Origin: CALCHX01 sp035761165
GTDB lineage: Bacteria > Gemmatimonadota > Gemmatimonadetes > Gemmatimonadales > Gemmatimonadaceae
Reading direction: 5' to 3'
NCBI GenBank assembly: GCA_035761165.1
Contig: DASTRO010000141.1
Location: 1-58,300 of the forward strand
DNA length: 58,300 nt
Below the pieces are notes generated by a model that had not been told where the DNA came from, did not search any database, and saw only the letters and a program-made list of their open reading frames with translations. The stretch's first letter is position 1, and the number at the start of each line of letters is the position of its first letter. Below are positions 1 through 8,867 of the stretch, piece by piece. A program made the translations under genes and the position numbers.

Positions 1-2
1 GA

Positions 3-69
3 GCGCCGCATGACACCGCGCCACGTGGCGCGGTGTCATGCGGCGCAGGTGCGGCGCCGGCGCCGCACC
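3..69. terminator. Two adjacent perfect palindromes after paaZ
   Basis: Positions 3-46 form a perfect 44-bp palindrome centred on CACGTG. After one A, positions 48-69 form a second perfect palindrome of 22 bp centred on GCCGGC. Both lie just beyond the paaZ stop codon, so in RNA they would fold into strong GC hairpins. There is no U-tract, so this may be a processing or mRNA-protecting structure or a bidirectional terminator. What lies upstream of base 1 is not visible. Confidence 0.55.
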
Positions 70-80
70 CGCGCGTCCCG

Positions 81-2165
81 CTACGCCCCGCCGGGCGGCG
101 CCGCCCCGGCGGCGATCTCCGTCTCCATCGTCTTGCGTGCGACGAGGGTGAGGATGGTGTAGACCGCCACCTGCTCCCCCTCCTGGTTCGTCACCTCCAC
201 GTCCCAGGCGACGACGCCCTGCGGCACCTGGCCGTCCACGGGGTCCTTGGCCGTCTTCTGCTTGCAGGTGAGCGTCGCCTGGATCGTGTCGCCCGGATAG
301 ACCGGCTTCACGAAGCGCAGGCTCTCCAGCCCGTAATTGGCCAGCACCGGGCCGGGGGCGGGATCGACGAACAGGCCGGCGGCGGCGGAGAGCACGAAGT
401 AGCCGTGCGCCACGCGCCGCTCGAAGAGCGAGTCGCGCGCCGCCAGCTCGTCCATGTGCGCGTAGAAGTAGTCGCCGCTCACCCCGGCGAAGTTGACGAC
501 GTCCGCCTCGGTCACCGTGCGGCGGTGCGTCGTCAGGGCGTCGCCCACCTGGATCTCGTCGAAGTACTTCCGGAACGGGTGCACCCGATCATGCGTTCGC
601 TCCGCCCCGGGGATCCACTCGCTGGTGATCGCGGCGATCATGCTCGGCGAGCCCTGCAGCGCGGTGCGCTGCATGTAGTGCAGCACGCCGCGCTTGCCGC
701 CCATCTCCTCGCCGCCGCCGGCGCGCCCCGGGCCACCGTGCACCAGATGCGGCAGCGGCGAGCCGTGCCCCGTGGACTCCCTGGCCGCCGTGCGGTCCAT
801 GATCATCAGCCGGCCATGATAGGCGGCGACGCTGAGGGCCACCTCGCGCGCGATGCCGCGATCCGCCGTGAAGAGCGAGCCCACCAGGCTACCGCGGCCG
901 AGCTTCGTCAGCTCGATGGCCTCCTCCACCGCGCCGTACGGCATGACGGTGTTCACCGGCCCGAACGCCTCCACGTCGTGTGGCGCGGTGCGCTCGAAGG
1001 GACGGTCGGTGTAGAGCAGCAGCGCCGGGAAGAACGCCCCCTTCTCCGCGTCGGCGCCCACCACGTCGAAGGCGTCCAGGTTGCCGTAGACCACCTCCGC
1101 CTGGGCGCGCAGCGCCTCCACGCTCTTCCGCACCTCGCGCACCTGGCCGCGCCCCGCCAGCGGACCCCAGCGCACGCCGTCCACGCTCGGGTCGCCCAGC
1201 GGCAGCCCGGACAGGCGCTTGGACAGCGCCTCGATCACCGCCTGCTCCATCCCCGCCGGCACGAGCGTGCGGCGGATGGCGGTGCACTTCTGCCCGGCCT
1301 TCACCGTCATCTCCTTGGCGACCTCCTTCACGAAGAGGTCGAACTCCGGCGTGCCGGGTGCGGCGTCCGGGCCGAGCATGGAGAAGTTCAGCGAGTCCGC
1401 CTCCATGTTGAAGCGGACGTTGTGCTCCAGGATCGCCGGGGTCTCGCGCAGCGCGCGCCCGGTGGCGGCCGAGCCGGTGAAGGCGACGGCGTCCTGCTCG
1501 CGAAGGTGGTGCAGCAGGTCGCCGGCGCCGCCGGCCACCAGCTGGATGCTCCCGTCGGGGAAGATCCCCGACTGGATCATCGCCCGGAACACCGACTCGG
1601 TGAGGTAGCTGGTCACCGTGGCCGGCTTGACGATGGCGGGCACGCCGGCCAGCAGCGTCGGCGCCAGCTTCTCGAGCATCCCCCAGACGGGGAAGTTGAA
1701 GGCGTTGATGTGGACGGCCACCCCTTCCAGGGGCACGCAGATGTGCCGTCCGACGAAGCTCCCCCCCTTGGAGAGCGCCTCCACCGGCCCGTCCACGTAG
1801 AAGGTCTCGTCGGGGAACTCGCGGCGCCCCTTGCTGGCGTAGACGAAGAGGACGCCGATGCCGCCCTCGATGTCGATCCACGAGTCGCCGCGCGTGGCGC
1901 CGGTGGCCGCGGAGATCGGGTAGAACTCGTCCTTGCGGGCCATGAGGTACTGGGCCATGGCCTTGAGCATCCGGGCGCGCTCGTGGAAGGTCATGGTGCG
2001 AAGCCGCGGGCCGCCCACCGTGCGGGCGTAGTCCACCATGGCGCCGAAGTCGAGCCCCTCGCTCCCGGCCACGGCGATCGGCTCGCCGGTGACGGCGTGG
2101 TGGAGCGGCGTGCCCGCCCCGCTCCCCTCCACCCACTGACCCACCGCATAGTTCTTCAGACGCAT
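81..2165 (-). CDS. paaZ: Bifunctional ring-opening enzyme of phenylacetate catabolism (oxepin-CoA hydrolase / semialdehyde dehydrogenase)
   Basis: This 694-aa protein is expected to hydrolyse oxepin-CoA and oxidise the resulting aldehyde to 3-oxo-5,6-dehydrosuberyl-CoA with NADP. The N-terminal aldehyde dehydrogenase domain (about 1-515) has the catalytic Cys294 in GQKCTAIRR and the general base Glu255 in NMEADSLN, matching the spacing known for E. coli PaaZ. A C-terminal MaoC-like hotdog hydratase domain (about 545-680) carries the AGVSGDYFYAHMD segment with its Asp and His. I chose the ATG at 2165 because the protein begins MRLKNYAVGQW, as PaaZ proteins do, and a GGGAG lies 8-9 nt upstream; an in-frame extension to 2267 lacks family similarity. 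It stands apart from the other paa genes, with a plus-strand gene between them. Confidence 0.95.
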   Translation of the reverse strand: MRLKNYAVGQWVEGSGAGTPLHHAVTGEPIAVAGSEGLDFGAMVDYARTVGGPRLRTMTFHERARMLKAMAQYLMARKDEFYPISAATGATRGDSWIDIEGGIGVLFVYASKGRREFPDETFYVDGPVEALSKGGSFVGRHICVPLEGVAVHINAFNFPVWGMLEKLAPTLLAGVPAIVKPATVTSYLTESVFRAMIQSGIFPDGSIQLVAGGAGDLLHHLREQDAVAFTGSAATGRALRETPAILEHNVRFNMEADSLNFSMLGPDAAPGTPEFDLFVKEVAKEMTVKAGQKCTAIRRTLVPAGMEQAVIEALSKRLSGLPLGDPSVDGVRWGPLAGRGQVREVRKSVEALRAQAEVVYGNLDAFDVVGADAEKGAFFPALLLYTDRPFERTAPHDVEAFGPVNTVMPYGAVEEAIELTKLGRGSLVGSLFTADRGIAREVALSVAAYHGRLMIMDRTAARESTGHGSPLPHLVHGGPGRAGGGEEMGGKRGVLHYMQRTALQGSPSMIAAITSEWIPGAERTHDRVHPFRKYFDEIQVGDALTTHRRTVTEADVVNFAGVSGDYFYAHMDELAARDSLFERRVAHGYFVLSAAAGLFVDPAPGPVLANYGLESLRFVKPVYPGDTIQATLTCKQKTAKDPVDGQVPQGVVAWDVEVTNQEGEQVAVYTILTLVARKTMETEIAAGAAPPGGA

Positions 2166-2341
2166 CGCGTGCGCGCTCCCGGCTGGCGTGATGAGGGGCC
2201 GCGCCCCGATGTCACGGCCCCCTCGACCCTGTTCCTCGACGTTCGCCGGGCGCACGGGGAGGGTCAAGGTGGCCGGTTCAAACCTTCGCCCCCCCCGGCA
2301 CCGTCAGACGAGTGGACCCCGACCTCACGAGGCACACCGAC

Positions 2342-3244
2342 ATGCTCCGACCGCTCTCCCTGGCCCTCCCGGCCGTGCTCCTCCTCGCCCTTCCCGCCGG
2401 CGCGCAGCAGCGCACCACCGGCGACCGCGACCTCGACTGGCGCGGGCGCGTCCGTGACGGCGACTGGGTGCGCGTCTTCAGCCACAAGGGCGAGATCCGC
2501 GTGATGCCCGGCTCCGGCGACGAGGTGGAGGTGCACGGCGTGGCGCGCGGCTCGAGCGCGGAGCGCGAGCGGGTGACCTTCGAGGTGATCGAGCGCGAGG
2601 ACGGGGTCACCATCTGCGCGCACGACGAGCGGCAGCGCTGCGAGGAGGACGGGCTGGAGTCGGTGGGACGCGGCTGGAGCGGGCGCGATCGCTCCGCCAA
2701 CGTGATCCTCACCGTCCGCCTGCCGCGTGGCGTGCACGTGAACGCCGCCTCGGGCAACGGCGACGTGCACGTGGAGCGGGCCGGCGGCGACGTCCGCGCC
2801 AGCTCGGGCAACGGCTCGGTGGAGGTGCTCGGCGCCGCGGGCTCGGTGCAGGCCAGCAGCGGCAACGGCGCGGTCACGGTGGACCAGGCGCACGGCGGCG
2901 TGCGGGCCAGCTCCGGCAACGGTCGCGTGCGCGTCTCCACGTCGCAGGGCCCGGTGCGCGCCAGCAGCGGAAACGGTTCGGTGGAGGTGCGCATGGCCTC
3001 CATCGCCGGCACGGAGGACATGCAGTTCAGCAGCGGCAACGGTCGCGTCGTCGTCTACCTCCCCGACGACTTCGACGGGGAGCTGGACCTCACGACGGGC
3101 CACGGCGAGGCCTACACGGACTTCCCCGTGACCGTGCGGGGCCGCCTGCAGAAGAGCCGCATCCAGGGCACCGTCGGCAGCGGCCGCGGGCCGCGCGTGC
3201 GGCTGACGAGCGGGAACGGGGACGTGGAAGTGCGGAAGATGTAG
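2342..3244 (+). CDS. Exported protein with DUF4097-type adhesin-like beta repeats
   Basis: The product has 300 aa and starts with a clear signal peptide (MLRPLSLALPAVLLLALPAG, cleavage near AGA-QQ). The mature part contains repeated short strands of the form ASSGNGxVxV, at least seven copies between about residues 130 and 300, the pattern of the DUF4097 putative-adhesin right-handed beta-helix. No enzymatic motif is visible. The start at 2342 was preferred over an in-frame ATG 30 nt upstream because it places the hydrophobic signal at the N-terminus. It lies divergently from paaZ, and its stop codon abuts a palindromic repeat element. Its exact role is unknown; a periplasmic or cell-surface location is inferred. 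Confidence 0.8.
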   Translation: MLRPLSLALPAVLLLALPAGAQQRTTGDRDLDWRGRVRDGDWVRVFSHKGEIRVMPGSGDEVEVHGVARGSSAERERVTFEVIEREDGVTICAHDERQRCEEDGLESVGRGWSGRDRSANVILTVRLPRGVHVNAASGNGDVHVERAGGDVRASSGNGSVEVLGAAGSVQASSGNGAVTVDQAHGGVRASSGNGRVRVSTSQGPVRASSGNGSVEVRMASIAGTEDMQFSSGNGRVVVYLPDDFDGELDLTTGHGEAYTDFPVTVRGRLQKSRIQGTVGSGRGPRVRLTSGNGDVEVRKM

Positions 3245-3360
3245 CGAGCGACGAGCGACGAGCGGCGAGCGGAACGCCCTCGGACCGGCCGGTACTGGCG
3301 TCCCGAGCGGCCGCTCCCCCATCGCTCGTCGCTCATCGCTCGCTCCTCTCTCCGCTCGCG
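3245..3360. repeat. Inverted heptamer-repeat element 1
   Basis: The left arm (3245-3272) is a run of the 7-nt word GAGCGAC and variants. The right arm (about 3323-3360) is its reverse complement (CGCTCGTCGCTCATCGCTCG). Between them is a 50-nt core containing GGTACTGGC and CCCGAG, closely similar to the core of the element at 20405. It begins directly after the TAG of the preceding gene. It could act as a 3'-end hairpin; see findings for the family. Confidence 0.8.
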
Positions 3361-3628
3361 CCCGCACGTACCACGGCCCACGGCCGGTTCCCCGGGCGTT
3401 CTTGCGCCGGTCGGTCCGGCTCCGGCTCGCGGAGAGGCTCGGTGCGTGGCAGCGGGTGACGCAGCAGGGCCAGGCGGGCTCACGGGCGCGGCCGGGGATT
3501 GCCGAACTCATGTATTCCCGTAGGTTGTGGGACATGGCGCATGAGGCGCCAGCGAGCTCGGGGCTGATCGAGCTCCGTCGAGCCATGGACGGCATCCGGC
3601 TTCCCATCCCACGCCACCCGGGAGACCC
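3361..3628. other. Intergenic leader of the PEP-CTERM gene, no gene seen
   Basis: No convincing short gene lies between the repeat element and the PEP-CTERM start at 3629. Small inverted repeats occur (GGCGC-ATGA-GGCGCC; GAGCTC separated by 10 nt from GAGCTC), which could structure a 5' leader. No known riboswitch consensus is recognisable. Confidence 0.4.
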
Positions 3629-4174
3629 ATGCCTGCGCTGCGCCATGCATCCCGCCTCTGGACCGCGACGCTCGCCGCCTCGCTGCTCGTCGCCTCGTCC
3701 GCCGAAGCCCAGACCCCGCTCGTCGACGGCGCGTGGACGACCTTCTCCTTCGGTGGCGTCGGCGCCGGAGCCTCGGGCCAGCCGTTCACGTACACGGCCT
3801 CGAGCCGGTTCTTCGTCACCGTTCTCGATGGCTTCAGCTCGGGCGACCAGTTCCAGCTGCTCGACGGGGCGACGCCGATCGGGACGTCGACGGCGCCGAC
3901 GGACGGCAGCTACTGCAGCTCCCCGGCCGAGTGTCTCGCGAGCAGCGCCTTCAGCCGCGGCACCTTCCTGCTCGACCCGGGCACCTACAGCTTCAACGTG
4001 AACGTCACCGCGAGCCCGTTCGGCAGCGGCGGCGCCTACATCGGCATCAACGTGTCGGACGCGCTCGCCAGCACCGCCACGTCCACCGTCCCCGAGCCGG
4101 CGACGGCGGCACTCACCGCCGCGGGCCTCCTCGCGATGGCTGGCGTCTCCACGCGACGCCGCCGGGCGCGCTGA
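3629..4174 (+). CDS. PEP-CTERM sorting-domain protein
   Basis: This 181-aa exported protein has a signal peptide (about residues 1-28, ending AEAQ) and a beta-rich middle region with one CSSPAEC cysteine pair. It ends with a canonical PEP-CTERM tail: VPEPAT, a hydrophobic stretch, then RRRRAR. Such tails are recognised by an exosortase (EpsH family) that cleaves and processes proteins for the exopolysaccharide layer. No exosortase gene is in this window. GGGAGA lies just before the ATG. The central domain is not assigned to a family. It is convergent with paaY across a perfect 30-bp palindrome. Confidence 0.9.
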   Translation: MPALRHASRLWTATLAASLLVASSAEAQTPLVDGAWTTFSFGGVGAGASGQPFTYTASSRFFVTVLDGFSSGDQFQLLDGATPIGTSTAPTDGSYCSSPAECLASSAFSRGTFLLDPGTYSFNVNVTASPFGSGGAYIGINVSDALASTATSTVPEPATAALTAAGLLAMAGVSTRRRRAR

Positions 4175-4199
4175 CGCTCGCGCGCGTCGGGACGCCGTC

Positions 4200-4229
4200 G
4201 GAACGGGGACCCCGCGGGGTCCCCGTTCC
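4200..4229. terminator. Perfect 30-bp palindrome between convergent genes
   Basis: Bases 4200-4229 read the same on both strands (GGAACGGGGACCCCG and its complement) with no spacer. It lies 26 nt after the PEP-CTERM stop and 25 nt after the paaY stop on the other strand. It would form a strong hairpin in both transcripts, so a bidirectional terminator is the simplest reading, although there is no T-run. Confidence 0.65.
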
Positions 4230-4254
4230 GCGCCAGGCCGGCCGCGACCCGGGG

Positions 4255-4857
4255 TCAGCCCTCACGCGTCTCGCGCCACGTGCGGTAGCCGGTCATCTGC
4301 ACCGGCCGGTCGTGCTCCGGCTCGCGCAGCGGCTCGCACGGCCGCAGCGTGCGGTGGAGCGCCGCCGGCAGCTGCTGGTAGAGCGCCGTGCCGTCGCTCT
4401 TCCAGGCCAGCATCTCGTCGCTCACGTCCTTGACGATCCTCGCCGGGTTCCCGACGACGACCTTGCGCTCGGGGATCACCATCTCCGCCGGCACGAAGCA
4501 GAGCGCGCCGACGATGCAGCCGGCACCCACGACCGCGTTGTCCATCACGACCGCGTTCATGCCGACGAGCGCGTTGCGCCCGATGCGCGCCCCGTGGACG
4601 ATCGCGCCGTGGCCGATGTGCGCGGCCTCCTCGAGCACGACGGTGACGCCGGGGAACATGTGCACGACGCACCCCTCCTGCACGTTGCACCCGTCCTCGA
4701 TCACCACGCCGCCCCAGTCGCCGCGGATGGCCGCGCCGGGGCCGACGTAGACGTCGCGGCCGATGATCACGTTGCCGGTGACGGTGGCATTGGGGTGCAC
4801 GAAGGCGCTCTCGTGCACCACGGGGCGGAAGCCGTCGAACTCGAAGATGTTGGGCAT
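4255..4857 (-). CDS. paaY: PaaY-type hexapeptide-repeat thioesterase/acyltransferase-like protein
   Basis: The product has 200 aa. It is a left-handed beta-helix (gamma-carbonic-anhydrase-like) protein with repeated hexapeptides from about residue 15 to 150 (for example HPNATVTGNVIIGRDVYVGP and NVQEGCVVHMFPG) and the metal-ligand-type histidines of HIGHGAIVHG. PaaY of E. coli is reported to hydrolyse dead-end CoA adducts such as 2-hydroxycyclohepta-1,4,6-triene-formyl-CoA. It is the last gene of the paaG-H-I-J-Y block, starting 5 nt after the paaJ stop. The start was set at the ATG giving MPNIFEFDG; the frame extends further upstream only inside paaJ. Confidence 0.9.
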   Translation of the reverse strand: MPNIFEFDGFRPVVHESAFVHPNATVTGNVIIGRDVYVGPGAAIRGDWGGVVIEDGCNVQEGCVVHMFPGVTVVLEEAAHIGHGAIVHGARIGRNALVGMNAVVMDNAVVGAGCIVGALCFVPAEMVIPERKVVVGNPARIVKDVSDEMLAWKSDGTALYQQLPAALHRTLRPCEPLREPEHDRPVQMTGYRTWRETREG

Positions 4858-4862
4858 GGCGC

Positions 4863-6091
<1,229 letters not shown>

Positions 6092-6095
<4 letters not shown>

Positions 6096-6667
6096 TGGGG
6101 TGCGGGATCGCTCACGGAGTCGTCGGCCGCGCCCTCGTCGAGGAGCGGCCGGCCGGTGCGGTACACGGTCCCTCGAAAGATGGCGACGGTGTCACCGTCG
6201 TGGCGACGGACAAGGACGCGGAAGAAGACCACACGCTGCCCACCGCTCTCCTGGCGCGCCTCGGCCGTGAGCACGTCGCCGGCCCTCACGGGCGCCGGGT
6301 AGCTGATGCCGTTCTCCACGCTCAGCGTCACCCGGCCGTGCGTGTTGGCGGCGAAGGCCAGGGCGCTGTCGGCGAGCGCGAAGGTGACGCCGCCGTGACA
6401 GACGCCGAAGCCGTTCAGCATCTCCTGGCGCACCGTCATGCGGACCGTCACCGCGTCGGGGCGGACGGAGAGCACCTCCAGCCCCAGCCAGCGGCTGAAG
6501 GCGTCGTGCGCGAGCATCCGGGCGACGCAGCGCTCGGCCAGGGCCTGCGCCGCGTCGGCCGACGTCGCGCGCTCGTCCGGTACCGTGGGCGGGGAATCGG
6601 TGTCGGCGGAGGGCGCGGGCGGGGCGATCGTGTGGTTCGGGGGGGGCCCCCCGCGTCGCTCGCTCAC
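6092..6667 (-). CDS. paaI: PaaI-family hydroxyphenylacetyl-CoA thioesterase
   Basis: The product has 191 aa, longer than the usual 140 or so. The hotdog domain (about residues 40-175) shows the PaaI signature MLNGFGVCHGGVTFALAD, including the active-site Asp. It is thought to rescue CoA from hydroxylated dead-end thioesters. GTG at 6667 overlaps the paaH stop in a GTGA, the junction style used throughout this operon, so I accept this start. The result is a Pro/Ala-rich N-terminal extension of about 38 residues that includes GGPPPNHTIA, encoded by a dispersed G8C6 repeat also present near 14.86 kb and 21.65 kb. Confidence 0.92.
6625..6655. repeat. Dispersed G8C6 repeat, copy 1 (inside paaI)
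   Basis: The plus strand reads CGATCGTGTGGTTCG followed by seven more G, then six C and GCG. The same word with one base change occurs at 21637-21667 and, reversed, at 14854-14881. Here it is translated on the minus strand as part of the paaI N-terminal extension. Function unknown. Confidence 0.75.
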
Positions 6668-7863
6668 GGCGCCAGCCGCCCGCCGGCGCGCACGGTACGC
6701 CGCAGCAGCGGGCTCGCGCGGTAGCGGTCCTCCTGGTACTCCTCGCGCAGCGCCTCCATCCGCGCCAGGACGCGATCCAGCCCGTACTCGTCGCCCCAGG
6801 CCAGCAGCCCCTTCGGGTAGTTGACCCCCTTCGTCATCGCCAGCTCGACGTCGGCTGGCGTGGCCACGCCGAGGTAGACGGCGTCGGCGGCCTCGTTGAC
6901 GAGCATCGCCAGCACGCGCTCCAGGATCTGGCGTCCCAGCGCCTCGTCGCGCGCGGGCTCCGGGCGCTCGGTGGTGCCGTAGTCGTAGTAGCCGCGCCCC
7001 GTCTTGCGCCCCAGGTAGCCTGCCTCCACGAGCCGCCGCTGCGTGAACGAGGGCCTGTAGCGCGGATCATGGAAGAACGCCTCCCAGACACTGCGCGTGA
7101 CGGCGTAGTTGACGTCGTTGCCGATGAAGTCCATGAGCTCGAAGGGGCCCATGCGGAAACCACCCAGCTCGCGCAGCGCCCAGTCGATGGTCGCCACGTC
7201 GGCGATCCGCTCCTCGAGGATGCGCAGCGACTCGCCGTAGAACGGCCGCGCGATGCGGTTGACGATGAAGCCCGGCGTGTCCGCGGCCACCACCGGCACC
7301 TTCCCCCACGCGGTCACCAGCGCGCGCACGAGCTCGAGCACCTCGGGCTCGGTGGCGATCCCCGGCACCAGCTCGACGAGCGGCAGCACCGGCGCGGGAT
7401 TGAAGAAGTGGGCCCCGAGCACGCGCTCGGGGCGTGCGCAGGCGGCACCGATCGACGCCACGGAGAGCGACGACGTGTTGGTGGCCAGTACGCACGCCTG
7501 CCCCACCACGGCCTCCAGCGCGCGGAAGGCGGCCAGCTTCACCTCCAGCCGCTCGACCACCGCCTCGACGACGATCGCGCAGGGTGCGTAGGCGGCGAGC
7601 GTGGCCTCGCCGGCAGCGTCGGCCAGCGTCAGGCGCGCCAGCGCCGCCTCGGCGCCGCCCGCGGGCAGGCGTCCCTTCTCCTCGTCGCGCCGCAATCCCT
7701 TCTCCAGCTGCGCGCGCGCCCGCGGCAGCGCCTCGGCCACCGCGTCGCCGAGCACCACCGCGTGGCCGTGCGCGAGGGCCACCTGCGCGATGCCGGTGCC
7801 CATCGCCCCGGCGCCAAGGACGCCGACGACGCTCCGCGCGCCGAGCTCCACCACCCCGGTCAC
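6664..7863 (-). CDS. paaH: 3-hydroxyadipyl-CoA dehydrogenase
   Basis: This 399-aa member of the 3-hydroxyacyl-CoA dehydrogenase family oxidises 3-hydroxyadipyl-CoA with NAD before the PaaJ thiolase step. The Rossmann motif GVLGAGAMGTGIAQ is near the N-terminus, the HFFNPAPVLPLVE catalytic segment follows, and the C-terminal domain contains a GFxxNR-type motif (PGFIVNRI) and a second helical half (GVNYPKGLLAW). The GTG at 7863 overlaps the paaG TGA in a GTGA; the frame continues far upstream but only through paaG. Confidence 0.93.
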   Translation of the reverse strand: MTGVVELGARSVVGVLGAGAMGTGIAQVALAHGHAVVLGDAVAEALPRARAQLEKGLRRDEEKGRLPAGGAEAALARLTLADAAGEATLAAYAPCAIVVEAVVERLEVKLAAFRALEAVVGQACVLATNTSSLSVASIGAACARPERVLGAHFFNPAPVLPLVELVPGIATEPEVLELVRALVTAWGKVPVVAADTPGFIVNRIARPFYGESLRILEERIADVATIDWALRELGGFRMGPFELMDFIGNDVNYAVTRSVWEAFFHDPRYRPSFTQRRLVEAGYLGRKTGRGYYDYGTTERPEPARDEALGRQILERVLAMLVNEAADAVYLGVATPADVELAMTKGVNYPKGLLAWGDEYGLDRVLARMEALREEYQEDRYRASPLLRRTVRAGGRLAP

Positions 7864-8651
7864 CGTCCCTCGAAGTGCGGCTGACGCTTCTCCTGGAAGG
7901 CGCGCACTCCCTCCAGGTAGTCGTGGCTGCGCCCCGCCTGTCCCTGGAGCTCCCGCTCCAGCTCGAGCTGCGCGTCCAGATCGTTGGCCGAGGAGGCGTC
8001 GAGCAGCCGCTTGATGAGGCCGAGGGCCAGCGTCGGCATGGCCGCCAGCCGCTCGGCCAGGCCGCGCGCGACGTCGGCCATCGCCGCGTCGGGCACCACC
8101 TCGTAGATCATCCCCCAATCGTAGGCCTGCTGCGCCGTCACGCGGTCGCCGAGCATCATCAGCGCCGTCGCGCGCGCCCGGCCGACGAGGCGCGGCAGGA
8201 CGAAGGTGCCCCCGCTGTCGGGCACCAGGCCGATCCGCGAGAAGGCCTGGATGAAGGTCGCGTTCTCCGACGCCACGACGAAATCGCAGGCGAGGGCGAT
8301 GTTCGCCCCCGCGCCGGCGGCCACGCCGTTCACCGCGCACACCACCGGCTTGGGCAGCTCGCGCAGCCGGCGGACGATGGGGTTGAAGCTCTCGTGCACG
8401 ATCTGGCCGACGTCGGGCAGCTCGACCATGCCCGGCGGCACCGCCTCGGCCAGATCCTGGCCGGCACAGAAGGCGCGACCGGTGGCGGTGAGCAGCACCG
8501 CGCGCACCGCAGGGTCGCCGGCCGCACGGTCGAGCGCGCGCTGCAGCTCCCTCGCCATGTCGCGGTTGAAGCTGTTCAGCACGTCCGCGCGGCGGAGGGT
8601 GACGACGGCGACGCCGCGCTCGACCTCGAGGGAGAGATATTCGTAGCTCAT
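7860..8651 (-). CDS. paaG: Ring-1,2-epoxyphenylacetyl-CoA isomerase (oxepin-forming), enoyl-CoA isomerase family
   Basis: The product has 263 aa and is a crotonase-fold protein with the oxyanion-hole segments FCAGQDL and NGVAAGAGANIALACD. The pattern GLVPDSGGTFVLPRLVG is typical of PaaG, which isomerises the ring epoxide to oxepin-CoA and also acts in later beta-oxidation. The start was placed at ATG 8651 (MSYEYLSLE) with GAGG just upstream; a longer in-frame start at 8696 would overlap the intergenic promoter space. First gene of the paaG-H-I-J-Y block, divergent from the E1 gene. Confidence 0.93.
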   Translation of the reverse strand: MSYEYLSLEVERGVAVVTLRRADVLNSFNRDMARELQRALDRAAGDPAVRAVLLTATGRAFCAGQDLAEAVPPGMVELPDVGQIVHESFNPIVRRLRELPKPVVCAVNGVAAGAGANIALACDFVVASENATFIQAFSRIGLVPDSGGTFVLPRLVGRARATALMMLGDRVTAQQAYDWGMIYEVVPDAAMADVARGLAERLAAMPTLALGLIKRLLDASSANDLDAQLELERELQGQAGRSHDYLEGVRAFQEKRQPHFEGR

Positions 8652-8867
8652 GGCCTCGGCAGTGGGGGTGGCGCCTCGCCGTGAGGCGGTGGACACGCGC
8701 CGGCGCGCGCCCGCGTCGCGCGGCGTATCTTAGGGACAGTCGCCCGCCACCCGGCGGGCCGCGGGGACGCCGGCGCCCGCGCGCCGCGTCCGTCCGCCGT
8801 GCGGAAGCTCGCGCCCGGCGGGCGCAGGTCAAGGCCGCCGCGCCTCGTCCACCCACCCGGTCCTCCC

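Noticed and set aside
33..2504. Plus-strand open frame of about 820 codons opposite paaZ
   Set aside because: Antisense to a well-supported enzyme and it runs into the start of the adhesin-like gene in another frame.
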